Positions 27,337-36,300 of a stretch of DNA of 53,319 nucleotides are shown here, in pieces. Made by a program: the position numbers and the translations under genes. The notes beneath the pieces are model-generated. The model worked only from the letters and a program-made list of their open reading frames with translations. It ran no database searches and had not been told where the DNA came from. Source of the stretch: BMS3ABIN04 sp965554225 (GTDB lineage: Bacteria > Bacteroidota > Ignavibacteria > Ignavibacteriales > Melioribacteraceae); NCBI GenBank assembly GCA_965554225.1, contig CBEVZC010000004.1, forward strand, positions 1 through 53,319, written 5' to 3'. Position 1 is the first letter of the stretch. Every line of letters starts with the position of its first letter.

Positions 27337-28227
27337 TTATTCCGCTTTTTCCATTAGTTCTAAAAGTACTTTACCTGATTTAATAAAATTTTTATAATAA
27401 AATCTTCGTTTTTTATAATTCTTCTTAAATATTTCGTTAGTTGAAGAATCCTCTTTGTGCAATATTCGTATAGCCGGGGAATAAATTGTTTTAAGATTAT
27501 CTCTTTTCGCTATAAAATATAAAATGGCTTCTTCCGAATAAATAAAAGTATTAGGATACAATCCTTCATATAACTCAACATACAAGGGAGAAAAGACAAG
27601 GGCGCTTCCATGAAGTTTTACATTTAACTTTTCCTTTTCCCAGGATGGTCCAGTCGTTTCGCTTACAGTAATAAACGGTTTTTTAATGAAACGCTTCTTC
27701 GTTTTTTCGAGAATATTATCAAGAAAAAAATAATTCAGTAATAATTTTGTTCGATATAATTTTATTTGACCTCTTAATTCTTCTTTATTCTGCAAAGTGC
27801 GGGGCCTGGGATTCTGATGAGCGCCATCCTTAGTTGAAATAATATCCGGTCCTAAAATGTGAAAATTACTAAACTCAAATTTTTCAATAATTTTACTTAT
27901 AAAATCCGATTGTTGAATAACTGTATCGTTGTTAATAAGTGCAATAAAATCTGCTTTTAGTTTATATTTCGCATGTAAAAAGCCAACGTTATTACCTTTT
28001 GCAAAGCCCAGATTAATTTCATTTAATATTACGGTAATTTTATCGTTATTATAAAAATTTTTTTTAAGTATTGAACCGGAGCCGTTCGGAGATCCGTTAT
28101 CAACTATCACTATTTTATAATTTGTAAAATCGACATTATTAATAATTGAGTTTACGCACTCAATTGTATCTTCCAGTGTTAAAAAATGTAAAACAACAAA
28201 AGCAAATTTATAATCTTTTTTTTTCAT
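27337..28227 (-). CDS. Family 2 glycosyltransferase
   Basis: A 296-residue soluble GT-A enzyme. The N-terminus has the GT2 nucleotide-sugar fold: FVVLHFLTLEDTIECVNSI, IVIVDNGSPNGSG and NLGFAKGNNVGFLHA, then the DxD-like FIALINNDTV (about 99-106). The pattern resembles rhamnosyl- and galactofuranosyl-type transferases. It transfers one sugar onto the lipid-linked growing unit at the inner face of the membrane. It starts five bases after the oxidoreductase stop. Acceptor and donor are unknown. Confidence 0.9.
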   Translation of the reverse strand: MKKKDYKFAFVVLHFLTLEDTIECVNSIINNVDFTNYKIVIVDNGSPNGSGSILKKNFYNNDKITVILNEINLGFAKGNNVGFLHAKYKLKADFIALINNDTVIQQSDFISKIIEKFEFSNFHILGPDIISTKDGAHQNPRPRTLQNKEELRGQIKLYRTKLLLNYFFLDNILEKTKKRFIKKPFITVSETTGPSWEKEKLNVKLHGSALVFSPLYVELYEGLYPNTFIYSEEAILYFIAKRDNLKTIYSPAIRILHKEDSSTNEIFKKNYKKRRFYYKNFIKSGKVLLELMEKAE

Positions 28228-28232
28228 TTAAT

Positions 28233-30341
28233 TTACTTTATTAATAATGTTGCTTCGGTTGTTTGAATTAAATCGTATAGCCGTATTGGCCACACGGCAT
28301 TTTTATTTGTTAAACTTTTGTAAACAGCTTCCAATTCTTCAAGATGACCTTTGTCGCTTTTATTCGTTGTAATTTGTTTCATACTAAATCCAAATCCTTT
28401 TACGGATTTATAATCATCAAGTATAATTGATTTCTCATCAAAGTGAATTTCCATATACTCTTTCGGTAATTCCTTAGAACCAACAGCAAAGTATGAAATG
28501 GAGGCAACCGAACCGTCGTCATATTTTAACAATATATTTTTATTATCACCTTTCAAAAACTTATTATTTACCGGATTTATATTCTCAAAACTCATACTCT
28601 TTATTTTTGAGTTAGTTAAGCTTGTAACTAAATCGATTATGTGGCAGGCCTCTCCAATAATACGCCCCCCGTTTTCATGTATCCAATGGTCCGCCTGAAC
28701 AAATCCTGCGTTCATTCTGTAATTAATAATTAGCGGATTGATCCTCTTATCCGTATGTTTTTTTATTTCACTAATATATTTGCTAAATCTTCTATTAAAT
28801 CCTACCATTAACATCGGTTTATTATTCACATCCGAATTATAAAAATCTATTATTGGCCGAAGCTCTTCCATATTTGTTGCTAAAGGTTTCTCAACAAAAA
28901 CATTCTTTCCCTTTCTCAAGGCTTTCATAGTAAGCCCAGCATGACTATCGTGTCTCGTAGAGATAAGAACCAAGTCAACATTTTCATCATTTAATATTTC
29001 CTCATATTCAGTCGTTACATAATTGGCTCCAAAATGTTCTGCCAACGCTTTACCTTTATAGCCGCTTTTGTTCATTACCGCATAAAGATTAAATTTATTA
29101 CTCAGCCTTTCGATATTGGGTAAGTGAACACTCTTTGCAAAACTGCCTGCGCCAACAAGAGCGACATTTATTTTATTTTTATCAATAACTTTGCTATTTA
29201 ATTCAACCTTTTTGCTTAAAATTGCATCGGATTTCTCACTGCTATAATTTACAACAACCATTAAAGGTTTTGATTCAGCTCTGCGAATCAGCTCGTAAGC
29301 TTCAGAGATATTTTTTATATCAAACTCGTGTGTTATTAAATCGTCAATCTTTACCTTTCCCAAACTTATTAACCGAAGGTATTCTTGCATATTTCTGTTT
29401 TCCGTCCAACGAACATAAGCAAACGGATAATCAACACCGCTTTGTTCATATTTGCCATCATACCTTCCGGGACCATAAGAGGTGGAAATTTTAAAATCCA
29501 ATTCTTTTGAATAAATATCAGATCTGTTAATTGTCATTCCGGAAACGCCGACCAATATAACCTCGCCTTTCTTTTTACACATCTGAAAGGATTGAGCTAA
29601 CGGAGCACTACTGTTTGTTGCGGCAGTAAAAAGGACCGCATCGGCACCATAACCACCCGACCAATGATTAACAGATTTAACTATATCTTCATTCCCATTA
29701 ATAATAATTTCGGCACCAAGTTTTTTTGCTAATTTTAATCTTTCGTTTTCGAGATCGACAGCGGCAACCCGGATTCCTGAATTATGAAGAATCTGTATAG
29801 CTAGAAGACCAATAATACCGGCACCAAGTACAACACAAGTCTCTCCAAATTGAAGACTTGCTCTTCTAACGCCTTGAATTGCTATTGCGCCCAAGGCTAC
29901 GGAAGACGCTTTTTTAAAACTTAAACCATCGGGTATCTTACAAACTAAATTAATAGGAACATTAACAACCTCCGCATGACCGGCGCCTGCAGCGGCAACA
30001 CGATCTCCAACCTCAAAGTTATCTACTCCTTCGCCAACCTCAACAACTATACCGCTTAATGAATAGCCTGTTGGCGAACCTGTCCCCAATTCATTTTTCA
30101 CCATTGAAAAAGTACTTTTTAAGCCATCCGATTTTAATTTATTAATTACTTTGGAAATTTTTTCCGGCTTTTCTTTTGCCTTTTGTATTAGTGTTTTACC
30201 GCTGTCGGTTATACTTTTTGTTTCTGTGCCCGTTGAGATACAACTGTTTACAACTTTAATTAACACATTTTTTCTTGCGACAACGGGAGCAGGAACTTTT
30301 TCACCGACAACCATCCCTTTTTTAACTATTGCTTGTAACAT
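28233..30341 (-). CDS. Bi-domain oxidoreductase: zinc-type alcohol dehydrogenase plus Gfo/Idh/MocA
   Basis: A 702-residue fusion. Residues 1 to about 370 are a medium-chain dehydrogenase (threonine-dehydrogenase-like) with a GroES-like half (GYSLSGIVVEVGEGVDNFEV, VGDRVAAAGAGHAEV) and Rossmann motif VVLGAGIIGLLAIQIL. Residues from about 395 form a Gfo/Idh/MocA oxidoreductase: INVALVGAGSFAKSVHLPN, the family EKP motif in VFVEKPLATNMEEL, and a C-terminal sheet domain. Fusions of this type are found in polysaccharide loci, often next to heparinase-like or asparagine-synthase-like genes. They are thought to oxidise or epimerise a nucleotide sugar, but the reaction has not been settled to my knowledge. 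It sits between the GT4 and GT2 genes in the same unit. Confidence 0.9.
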   Translation of the reverse strand: MLQAIVKKGMVVGEKVPAPVVARKNVLIKVVNSCISTGTETKSITDSGKTLIQKAKEKPEKISKVINKLKSDGLKSTFSMVKNELGTGSPTGYSLSGIVVEVGEGVDNFEVGDRVAAAGAGHAEVVNVPINLVCKIPDGLSFKKASSVALGAIAIQGVRRASLQFGETCVVLGAGIIGLLAIQILHNSGIRVAAVDLENERLKLAKKLGAEIIINGNEDIVKSVNHWSGGYGADAVLFTAATNSSAPLAQSFQMCKKKGEVILVGVSGMTINRSDIYSKELDFKISTSYGPGRYDGKYEQSGVDYPFAYVRWTENRNMQEYLRLISLGKVKIDDLITHEFDIKNISEAYELIRRAESKPLMVVVNYSSEKSDAILSKKVELNSKVIDKNKINVALVGAGSFAKSVHLPNIERLSNKFNLYAVMNKSGYKGKALAEHFGANYVTTEYEEILNDENVDLVLISTRHDSHAGLTMKALRKGKNVFVEKPLATNMEELRPIIDFYNSDVNNKPMLMVGFNRRFSKYISEIKKHTDKRINPLIINYRMNAGFVQADHWIHENGGRIIGEACHIIDLVTSLTNSKIKSMSFENINPVNNKFLKGDNKNILLKYDDGSVASISYFAVGSKELPKEYMEIHFDEKSIILDDYKSVKGFGFSMKQITTNKSDKGHLEELEAVYKSLTNKNAVWPIRLYDLIQTTEATLLIK

Positions 30342-30357
30342 TTTAATCTACTCATTT

Positions 30358-31557
30358 TTAATATTTAATACTTTTATATAATGAAATTAGCTTTTTAGAA
30401 GCTTCTTTCCAGTTGTATTTACTTATGACAGCTTCTTTTCCACGTCTGCCCATCTCTTTTCTAAGCTCCGGATTTTCATATAATGTTAAAATACTTTCGG
30501 CTAATTCCGCCGAATCGTTTGCACTATAAATTAATCCGGCATTTTCATTTTTTAATATTCTTTCGATAGGTTTACAATTAGACGCAACTACCGGTTTTTC
30601 AAATACCATATATTGAAACAATTTATGAGGGATTGTGTTATCCGTATGTTTAGTTTTTAAGTGAGGTATTAAGCAAACGCTGCTTGCGGCAATATAAGAA
30701 GATAATTTTTCAACCGGCTGCCATCCCTCGAATGAAATATATTTTTTAACCTTTAAATTACCGGCTAAATTTACTAAATCATCAAAATTTCTCCCCGTAC
30801 CGACCAAAACCAATTTAAAATTTTCTATTTTATTTACAATGAAGGGAACAGCTTTAACGGCAACTTCCAACCCTCGATGAATATCAAAACCTCCTACATA
30901 TGTTACATTAAAGTTATTCTGAAATTTTTTAATAATTGATTCATCAATTTTATCAGACAAAAACGTATCAAGATTTACGTAATTGGGAACTACCGAAAAT
31001 TTATTTTCCGGAACTCCCAAGCCTTTATATCTTTCGACAGCTTCTTCAATAACGGTAATCAAATAATCAAATTTACTGCACCACTTAACCTCGGAAGCAT
31101 GCCATTTTTTTATAGATATTAAAATGTTTCCGGGAAAAGTATTTGCAAACTTATAATGTTTTAATCCTTCAACATAATTTTCGTGCAAGTCCCCAATTAG
31201 AACAATATCATTAAACCGCTTTTTAATTTTTATCCCAACTTCAAACAAATATAAATCATGTATATGCAAAGCATTTATTTGGTGCCGCACAATATACTTT
31301 TTAATTATTCTTTCCAAGTAAGCAGGGTAAACATTTAAAACTGTATTTGTCAAACCTCTAAGTTTATAAATAAACTTTTTAGAAACGGAAACATTTACAA
31401 TTGTTGCACCATGATAATCGTCCTTACGGGAAGGTCCGTCGAATGTAAAACAATAAACATAAACCTTGAAACCGACTGCCGATAAAGCCTGCACTTCATT
31501 TTCTACTCTCAGGTCACCGTAAAACTCTTTATCCAGCAGCATTCCAATATTCATCAC
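30358..31557 (-). CDS. Family 4 glycosyltransferase (GT-B)
   Basis: A 399-residue retaining glycosyltransferase. The C-terminal Rossmann half carries the GT4 signature: FNVTYVGGFDIHRGLEVAVK, FKLVLVGTG, ISFEGWQPVEKLSSYIA, then the E-x7-E type motif (LFQYMVFEKPVVASN and the Glu pair around the sugar-phosphate site). The N-half shows the acceptor-binding fold (EVQALSAVGFKVYVY). It adds a sugar from a nucleotide donor to the lipid-linked glycan. Its ATG overlaps the stop of the winged-helix regulator by four bases, so it is translationally coupled as the second gene of that unit. Confidence 0.9.
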   Translation of the reverse strand: MMNIGMLLDKEFYGDLRVENEVQALSAVGFKVYVYCFTFDGPSRKDDYHGATIVNVSVSKKFIYKLRGLTNTVLNVYPAYLERIIKKYIVRHQINALHIHDLYLFEVGIKIKKRFNDIVLIGDLHENYVEGLKHYKFANTFPGNILISIKKWHASEVKWCSKFDYLITVIEEAVERYKGLGVPENKFSVVPNYVNLDTFLSDKIDESIIKKFQNNFNVTYVGGFDIHRGLEVAVKAVPFIVNKIENFKLVLVGTGRNFDDLVNLAGNLKVKKYISFEGWQPVEKLSSYIAASSVCLIPHLKTKHTDNTIPHKLFQYMVFEKPVVASNCKPIERILKNENAGLIYSANDSAELAESILTLYENPELRKEMGRRGKEAVISKYNWKEASKKLISLYKSIKY

Positions 31558-32093
31558 TTCTTCCCTTTCAGTAAAATGAATGTTGGTTCTTTATCAAAAT
31601 TATGTTTTAAATTTTTATATTCAGCCGGAGTTAAAACTAATATTGATATTTTCCTATCGATTAGTTTTTCCGTTTTATTTTTTACTCTGTTTATTTCTTT
31701 ATTATTTAAGTTAGAACCAACTATTACCAAATCTATTAATCCGCTGTCGTTTCCCGCTGCATAATCTCCGCGAATAAATGCCGTACTAATATCTCCAATT
31801 TTGTTAATAATATCCGAAATTACTTTATCAATACCGGTAGATTTTAAAACAATATTTCTTAATTCGTTAAAAAGCGGATGCGAAGAATTTGCCTTGTATA
31901 TTTTATTTCGCCCTTTAAACTCCGACGTAAGAATTTTAGCCTCTTCCAATTTATTCAACTCAACCCTTATACCATTAGTCGATTCGTTAAACTCCGTACT
32001 AAGCTGACGCAAATATCCTTTAGTCTTTGGGTTTAAGAAAAACTTAAATAAGAGCTTAATCCTAGTTTCCGATGTAATAATTGATTTTAACAT
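31554..32093 (-). CDS. Winged-helix protein fused to a degenerate nucleotidyltransferase domain
   Basis: A 179-residue protein that is probably a transcription regulator of the downstream polysaccharide unit. Residues 8-70 are an ArsR/MarR-like winged helix (recognition region YLRQLSTEFNESTNGIRVEL, wing EFKGRNKIYKAN). Residues 98-160 match the minimal nucleotidyltransferase fold (FIRGDYAAGNDSGLIDLVIV), but where active enzymes have Ser-Asp-x-Asp this has Gly-Leu-Ile-Asp (118-121). One catalytic Asp is missing, so it is probably non-catalytic and may sense a ligand. It heads the second transcription unit. A perfect palindrome (32096-32114) ends 2 bp upstream of its ATG, fitting autorepression. 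Relatives appear in exopolysaccharide loci, from memory. Confidence 0.8.
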   Translation of the reverse strand: MLKSIITSETRIKLLFKFFLNPKTKGYLRQLSTEFNESTNGIRVELNKLEEAKILTSEFKGRNKIYKANSSHPLFNELRNIVLKSTGIDKVISDIINKIGDISTAFIRGDYAAGNDSGLIDLVIVGSNLNNKEINRVKNKTEKLIDRKISILVLTPAEYKNLKHNFDKEPTFILLKGKK

Positions 32094-32095
32094 AA

Positions 32096-32114
32096 CGAGT
32101 AATTTTATTACTCG
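32096..32114 (-). promoter_or_regulatory. Perfect 19-bp palindrome, candidate operator for the winged-helix protein
   Basis: CGAGTAAT-TTT-ATTACTCG: eight-base arms match exactly around a three-base centre, two bases upstream of the regulator start codon. On the minus strand TATATTTC directly precedes it and resembles a -7 box (TAnnTTTG), so the repeat would cover the transcription start. There is no room for a normal leader, and no T-tract follows, so an operator is more likely than a terminator. Confidence 0.6.
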
Positions 32115-32190
32115 AAATATAATGGAAAAAGTTTAAAAGGAAAGGAAAAAATCTGCTATTTTCGGTTACGCTTAATTTTTAACAGCCCGT

Positions 32191-32766
32191 TTACAACTCA
32201 ACTACATGGTCATTTTCAAACTTATATTTCTTACCGGATTTTTCACAGTATGCAATATTATTTTCGTCAAATACCAATTTTTTACCGGCTTCACTAAACC
32301 AGCCGACAATTCGTGCCGGATTACCAACAACTAATGCAAAATCCGGAACATCCTTTGTTACCACAGATCCTGCACCAACAAATGCAAACCGGCCGATTGT
32401 GTGTCCGCAAACTATAGTTGAATTTGCACCGAGTGAAGCGCCTTCTTTCACTAAAGTTTTTATATAGTATTTTGCTCCTACTTGCGGGTATTTGCTTCTC
32501 GGATCTAAAATATTTGTGAAGACCATCGATGGTCCGCAAAAAACATAATCTTCCAATGTAACTCCTTCGTAAACGGAAACATTGTTTTGTATCTTTACAA
32601 AATTTCCAATGGTTACATTATTTCCAACATTCACATTCTGACCAAGCACACATTTTTTACCGATTTTAGCGCCGGATTGAACGTGCGAAAAATGCCAAAT
32701 CTTAGTTCCTTCGCCAACTGCTACATTATCATCAACGTATGCAGATTCATGTTTAAAGTAATCCAT
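32191..32766 (-). CDS. Left-handed beta-helix N-acetyltransferase (WbpD/WlbB-like)
   Basis: A 191-residue hexapeptide-repeat acyltransferase. Repeats of the (L/I/V)GxxxxI type run from about residue 12 to 145 (VGEGTKIWHFSHVQSGAKIG, VLGQNVNVGNNVTIGNFVKI, TIVCGHTIGRFAFVGAGSVV). The initial HFSHV motif contains the His expected for catalysis. Relatives acetylate the 3-amino group of UDP-2-acetamido-3-amino uronic acid (WbpD, WlbB). The next gene upstream, 8 bp away, is a WlbA/WbpB-like dehydrogenase, which supports that specific step. It is the last gene of the first transcription unit. The alternative is another amino-sugar acetyltransferase. Confidence 0.85.
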   Translation of the reverse strand: MDYFKHESAYVDDNVAVGEGTKIWHFSHVQSGAKIGKKCVLGQNVNVGNNVTIGNFVKIQNNVSVYEGVTLEDYVFCGPSMVFTNILDPRSKYPQVGAKYYIKTLVKEGASLGANSTIVCGHTIGRFAFVGAGSVVTKDVPDFALVVGNPARIVGWFSEAGKKLVFDENNIAYCEKSGKKYKFENDHVVEL

Positions 32767-32774
32767 TTTAATTC

Positions 32775-33725
32775 CTATTTTTTCTTTAGTAAAATCGGAT
32801 GCATTGTTTCTCTATCTGCAGATAGATTTTCATTTCTTATTTTATAAACAAGCTGTATAGAAGGTCTAGCAATATCAATACCAAATCCGTTACCACTTAG
32901 AGTTCGTTCATATACTCTGTTATGTAAATCCGTAAATCCCTCCGTAAACTCTATTTCTTCATTATCGATTTTTATGGAACGGAAAGTGGGTTTGCCCCGG
33001 GCAATTATTTCTTCTGGTAAATCGTTTCTATCAATCGATAAATACCATTTAACTGTTGCATTTTTAAATTCAACAAATCCGCTCATTTTATCTTTTTCAT
33101 TTAAATGTACTTTGGTTGTTTCAACTTCACCGAATAACCAAATTAACAAATCAAAAAAGTGAACTCCAATGTTGGTTGCAACTCCGCCCGACTTAGACGG
33201 ATCACCCTTCCACGAGAAGTCATACCAAGGACCGCGGGAAGTGATGTAAGTCAGATTAACTTCATACTTCCGGTCCGATTTATCGTTCGATATTTTTTCC
33301 TTAAGCGCAATTAAAGAAGGGTGGACGCGCAACTGCAGGATTGTATAAACACGCTTTCCTGTTTCTTTTTCCAATTCCTGAAGCAGATCCAAATTCCAGG
33401 GATTTAATACAATAGGTTTTTCACAAATGGCATCGGCTCCTACTCTTAATGCTAACCGGATGTGTGCATCGTGTAAATGGTTAGGCGAACAAATGCTTAA
33501 ATAATCTACCGGCTGCTTACTCTTATCCCTTTTTAATTTTTCGAGATGTCTGTCAAATCTGTCGAACTCGCTAAAATATTGAGTGTTTCGAAAATACCTG
33601 TCCAAAATTCCCACAGAATCATGGGGATCTAAAGCTGCGATTAAATTATTTCCGGTATCTTTTATTGCCTGCAAATGTCTCGGTGCTACATAACCGGCAA
33701 CTCCGGTTAAACCAAAATTTTTCAT
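32775..33725 (-). CDS. Gfo/Idh/MocA dehydrogenase (WbpB/WlbA-like)
   Basis: A 316-residue NAD-dependent oxidoreductase. The Rossmann N-terminus starts directly (FGLTGVAGYVAPRHLQAIKD), the family motif CEKPIVLNPWNL lies near residue 110, and LSICSPNHLHDAHIRLALRV and ILQLRVHPSLIALKEKI follow the pattern of WlbA/WbpB. Those oxidise the 3-hydroxyl of UDP-N-acetylglucosaminuronate before transamination. GVHFFDLLIWLFGEVE contains the conserved catalytic His-Asp region. It is followed after 8 bp by the matching acetyltransferase. The aminotransferase (WbpE/WlbC) is not in the window. Confidence 0.87.
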   Translation of the reverse strand: MKNFGLTGVAGYVAPRHLQAIKDTGNNLIAALDPHDSVGILDRYFRNTQYFSEFDRFDRHLEKLKRDKSKQPVDYLSICSPNHLHDAHIRLALRVGADAICEKPIVLNPWNLDLLQELEKETGKRVYTILQLRVHPSLIALKEKISNDKSDRKYEVNLTYITSRGPWYDFSWKGDPSKSGGVATNIGVHFFDLLIWLFGEVETTKVHLNEKDKMSGFVEFKNATVKWYLSIDRNDLPEEIIARGKPTFRSIKIDNEEIEFTEGFTDLHNRVYERTLSGNGFGIDIARPSIQLVYKIRNENLSADRETMHPILLKKK

Positions 33726-33739
33726 TTACTTACGCTCTC

Positions 33740-36223
33740 CTATGTTAAATTTTTCTTTCTTTTATAAACCGAATAAATTCCAAGTAAAATAATAAGACAA
33801 ATTAGAATATCTCCAACCCAGACAGCTGTTACACTTGCAAAATATGTTTTAGGGTGAAACGTGAACTTAAGTCTATATTCGCCCTTAGGGACTTTAACCC
33901 CTCTCAAAATATGATTTACTTGTAACACATTAAGCTCTTTGTCATTTATTTTCGCTATCCACTTCTTAGGATAATAAGTTTCAGATAAAACTAAAAATTG
34001 AGGTGAATCCGTTTTAATATCGAAACTTAATGAGTTTGGGTCTTTTTTTAGTAATTTAATATTTCCGCTGCCGGAAAACGTTTCCTCTTTATCATTGCCA
34101 ACCATCAATGCCTCGCTTTGCGGATTAAATGTTGTATCGTTCATAAATAATACCAAGCTTTCCGGCGAAGAAAACTTTTTAATCCTTTTAACGAACCATG
34201 CTTTCGGAAGTGAATTAGGGTTTTCATACATAATTTGTTTTCGTGCTTTGTCCGAAGCTATTCCCGTTAAGAAACCTTCGTTAAGCTGTCCGGGAGAAAT
34301 AACATATTTCCCGTTGAGCATATTTATAATATTCCAGTTTATTTTATCTTGCGTAGGTGAGTTATAAAGATTGTGAGCAATAACATCCTGAATTGCCTGA
34401 AGTTTTATTGCACTATAACCATTTATTAATGGGTAAAAATATGCATAATGGTTGCTTGTAAAGTCTCCTCCCAACACAATTGCCCGCTGGGAATCATCTG
34501 CGCTTGAAAAAATCTTGGTAATAGGAGTCGCTTTAAATTCTGATTGTTCAAGTTTTTTAGGATTATCCAAATGTATGTATTTATGCGCTCTGTTAGAAAC
34601 AGTAAAAATCTCGAAGCCGGCTGCCAGTAGAATTAAAATAGCAAACACTTCTATTTTAATTTTCTTTTTTAGATATGCGGCAACAATTCCTGCGGATGCT
34701 ATTAAAAATATTAATAATGTGCGCGTATCGGAAACTAAAAATTCTTTTCTGATGGTCTTAATAACTTTAATTGTGTTTGCATCATATCTTCTAGGTTCGA
34801 TTGACGTCATATAACTAAAAGTATTGCTTAGCAATAAAATTCCGCCTGCAATAATTATGGCAATACCGAAAACAGACATAACCCACTTAAAATCCTTATC
34901 CCGGACGCCTTCTACTATAGCTTTTAATCCATACCCGGAAAGTATTAGGGTCATAATAAAAGTTATGTTAAGAATCATGGAGGGAGCTCTAAATTTAGCA
35001 AAATAGGGAACATAGTAGAAAAACAATTTATAAAATGCCGGGAAATGTCTTCCGAAAGAAAGCAAAATAGAGAATACGATGAACACAGCCAGAGCAATTA
35101 CAAATTTATCTTTTCTATAATAAATTGTACCGATAATTGCGAAAAGGAAAAGAATCATTCCCATACTGGCATAATTACCGTTAAACGGTTTTGCGCCCCA
35201 ATAGCCGGGCACTTGTCTGCCTTTAAGCTGAGGATATTTAGAACCGTTATAAATTTCTCCCTGCAGTCCGCCGTTATAACGCGGAATAAAAAAGCTCATA
35301 ATTTCATCCGGAGCGAAAGACCACTGAGTTGCATACTCAAAACTTACTCCGCCGGCTTTTTCAGCTGTTTTGGCTTCTGCACCAATTTTAACCGGGTTAC
35401 CGCCTCGAGTAGAATATTTTGCGTATTCATTAGTAGTAAATAACGGCTGCGCAGCAGTCATAAAAACAAGAACAAGGGCAACAACAAATTTCATAAACAA
35501 GTTAACCGTTTGCTTGTATTTTTTATCAATGAGCATTTTAACAACCGGATAAATATACAAGAAGAACAATACCATTATTCCGTAAAATACTATTTGAAAA
35601 TGGTGAGTTCTAACAAGCCAGGAAAATGCAAATGCAAAAAGTCCGGCACCAAGCCAGCTATTTTTATCAAAGAAATAAGCAAAGCTCCAGAACACCCACG
35701 GTAAAGTCATAACTGCCCGGAATTTGGAATTATGACCTTCACCAATTAGCGCTTGCCAATCGGGAAGCATAACGAAAACCACCGCCACAATAACAGCAAG
35801 ATACCAAGGAATTTTCAAATACCTGAGGAACAAATAAATACCTATTCCGCCAAGCAGTAAATACCAAAAAACCCAATACGATATTCTTCCAAGAAATCTA
35901 ATCAGAGTATCGATATGAATAATGTTGGGTGTTAATCTTGAATAAATCGGTTCACCGCCAAATATAGATGGGTTCCAGAGAACCGTTTCCCCTGTTTCTT
36001 TAGCCCATTCAACCCACCGGTGAGTTTGACCAACACTTGCCAAATAATCTGATCCTACGGGTCTTTGACCACTCAGCATCCAAGGTAGGAAATAATAAAG
36101 CAGCGGAATTAAGATTATAATAACCGCTATTGTATTTTTAGATTTTTCCGGTAAATTGGCTAAATAATTAACTGGTTTTTTCTCTTCTGTAGGTTTCAAT
36201 TTCTTTTTTTTGTGTTTGCTCAT
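33740..36223 (-). CDS. Large polytopic membrane protein (YfhO-like)
   Basis: An 827-residue inner-membrane protein with about 12-13 hydrophobic segments in the first 560 residues and a soluble C-terminal domain (about 570-790), then a last membrane helix. It has the YfhO-type features: SDYLASVGQTHRWVEWA early outer loop, GEPIYSRLTPNI, and later AGFEIFTVSNRA, followed by a periplasmic beta-rich domain. YfhO proteins are related to GT-C transferases and are linked to glycosylation of envelope polymers. The early loop with Asp/Glu fits the GT-C pattern but the catalytic residue is not certain. It sits 77 bp after the epimerase gene and 14 bp before the dehydrogenase gene. Confidence 0.8.
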   Translation of the reverse strand: MSKHKKKKLKPTEEKKPVNYLANLPEKSKNTIAVIIILIPLLYYFLPWMLSGQRPVGSDYLASVGQTHRWVEWAKETGETVLWNPSIFGGEPIYSRLTPNIIHIDTLIRFLGRISYWVFWYLLLGGIGIYLFLRYLKIPWYLAVIVAVVFVMLPDWQALIGEGHNSKFRAVMTLPWVFWSFAYFFDKNSWLGAGLFAFAFSWLVRTHHFQIVFYGIMVLFFLYIYPVVKMLIDKKYKQTVNLFMKFVVALVLVFMTAAQPLFTTNEYAKYSTRGGNPVKIGAEAKTAEKAGGVSFEYATQWSFAPDEIMSFFIPRYNGGLQGEIYNGSKYPQLKGRQVPGYWGAKPFNGNYASMGMILFLFAIIGTIYYRKDKFVIALAVFIVFSILLSFGRHFPAFYKLFFYYVPYFAKFRAPSMILNITFIMTLILSGYGLKAIVEGVRDKDFKWVMSVFGIAIIIAGGILLLSNTFSYMTSIEPRRYDANTIKVIKTIRKEFLVSDTRTLLIFLIASAGIVAAYLKKKIKIEVFAILILLAAGFEIFTVSNRAHKYIHLDNPKKLEQSEFKATPITKIFSSADDSQRAIVLGGDFTSNHYAYFYPLINGYSAIKLQAIQDVIAHNLYNSPTQDKINWNIINMLNGKYVISPGQLNEGFLTGIASDKARKQIMYENPNSLPKAWFVKRIKKFSSPESLVLFMNDTTFNPQSEALMVGNDKEETFSGSGNIKLLKKDPNSLSFDIKTDSPQFLVLSETYYPKKWIAKINDKELNVLQVNHILRGVKVPKGEYRLKFTFHPKTYFASVTAVWVGDILICLIILLGIYSVYKRKKNLT

Positions 36224-36300
36224 AATAATTTATTATCGTTTTGAAATTTTTAATAAAGTAATATAATTAAGAATCTTGGAAAATTATAAATAAATAATCA

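Noticed and set aside
34095..35704. Several plus-strand frames opposite the YfhO-like gene
   Set aside because: All are antisense to a long membrane protein with continuous features; hydrophobic codons create mirror frames.
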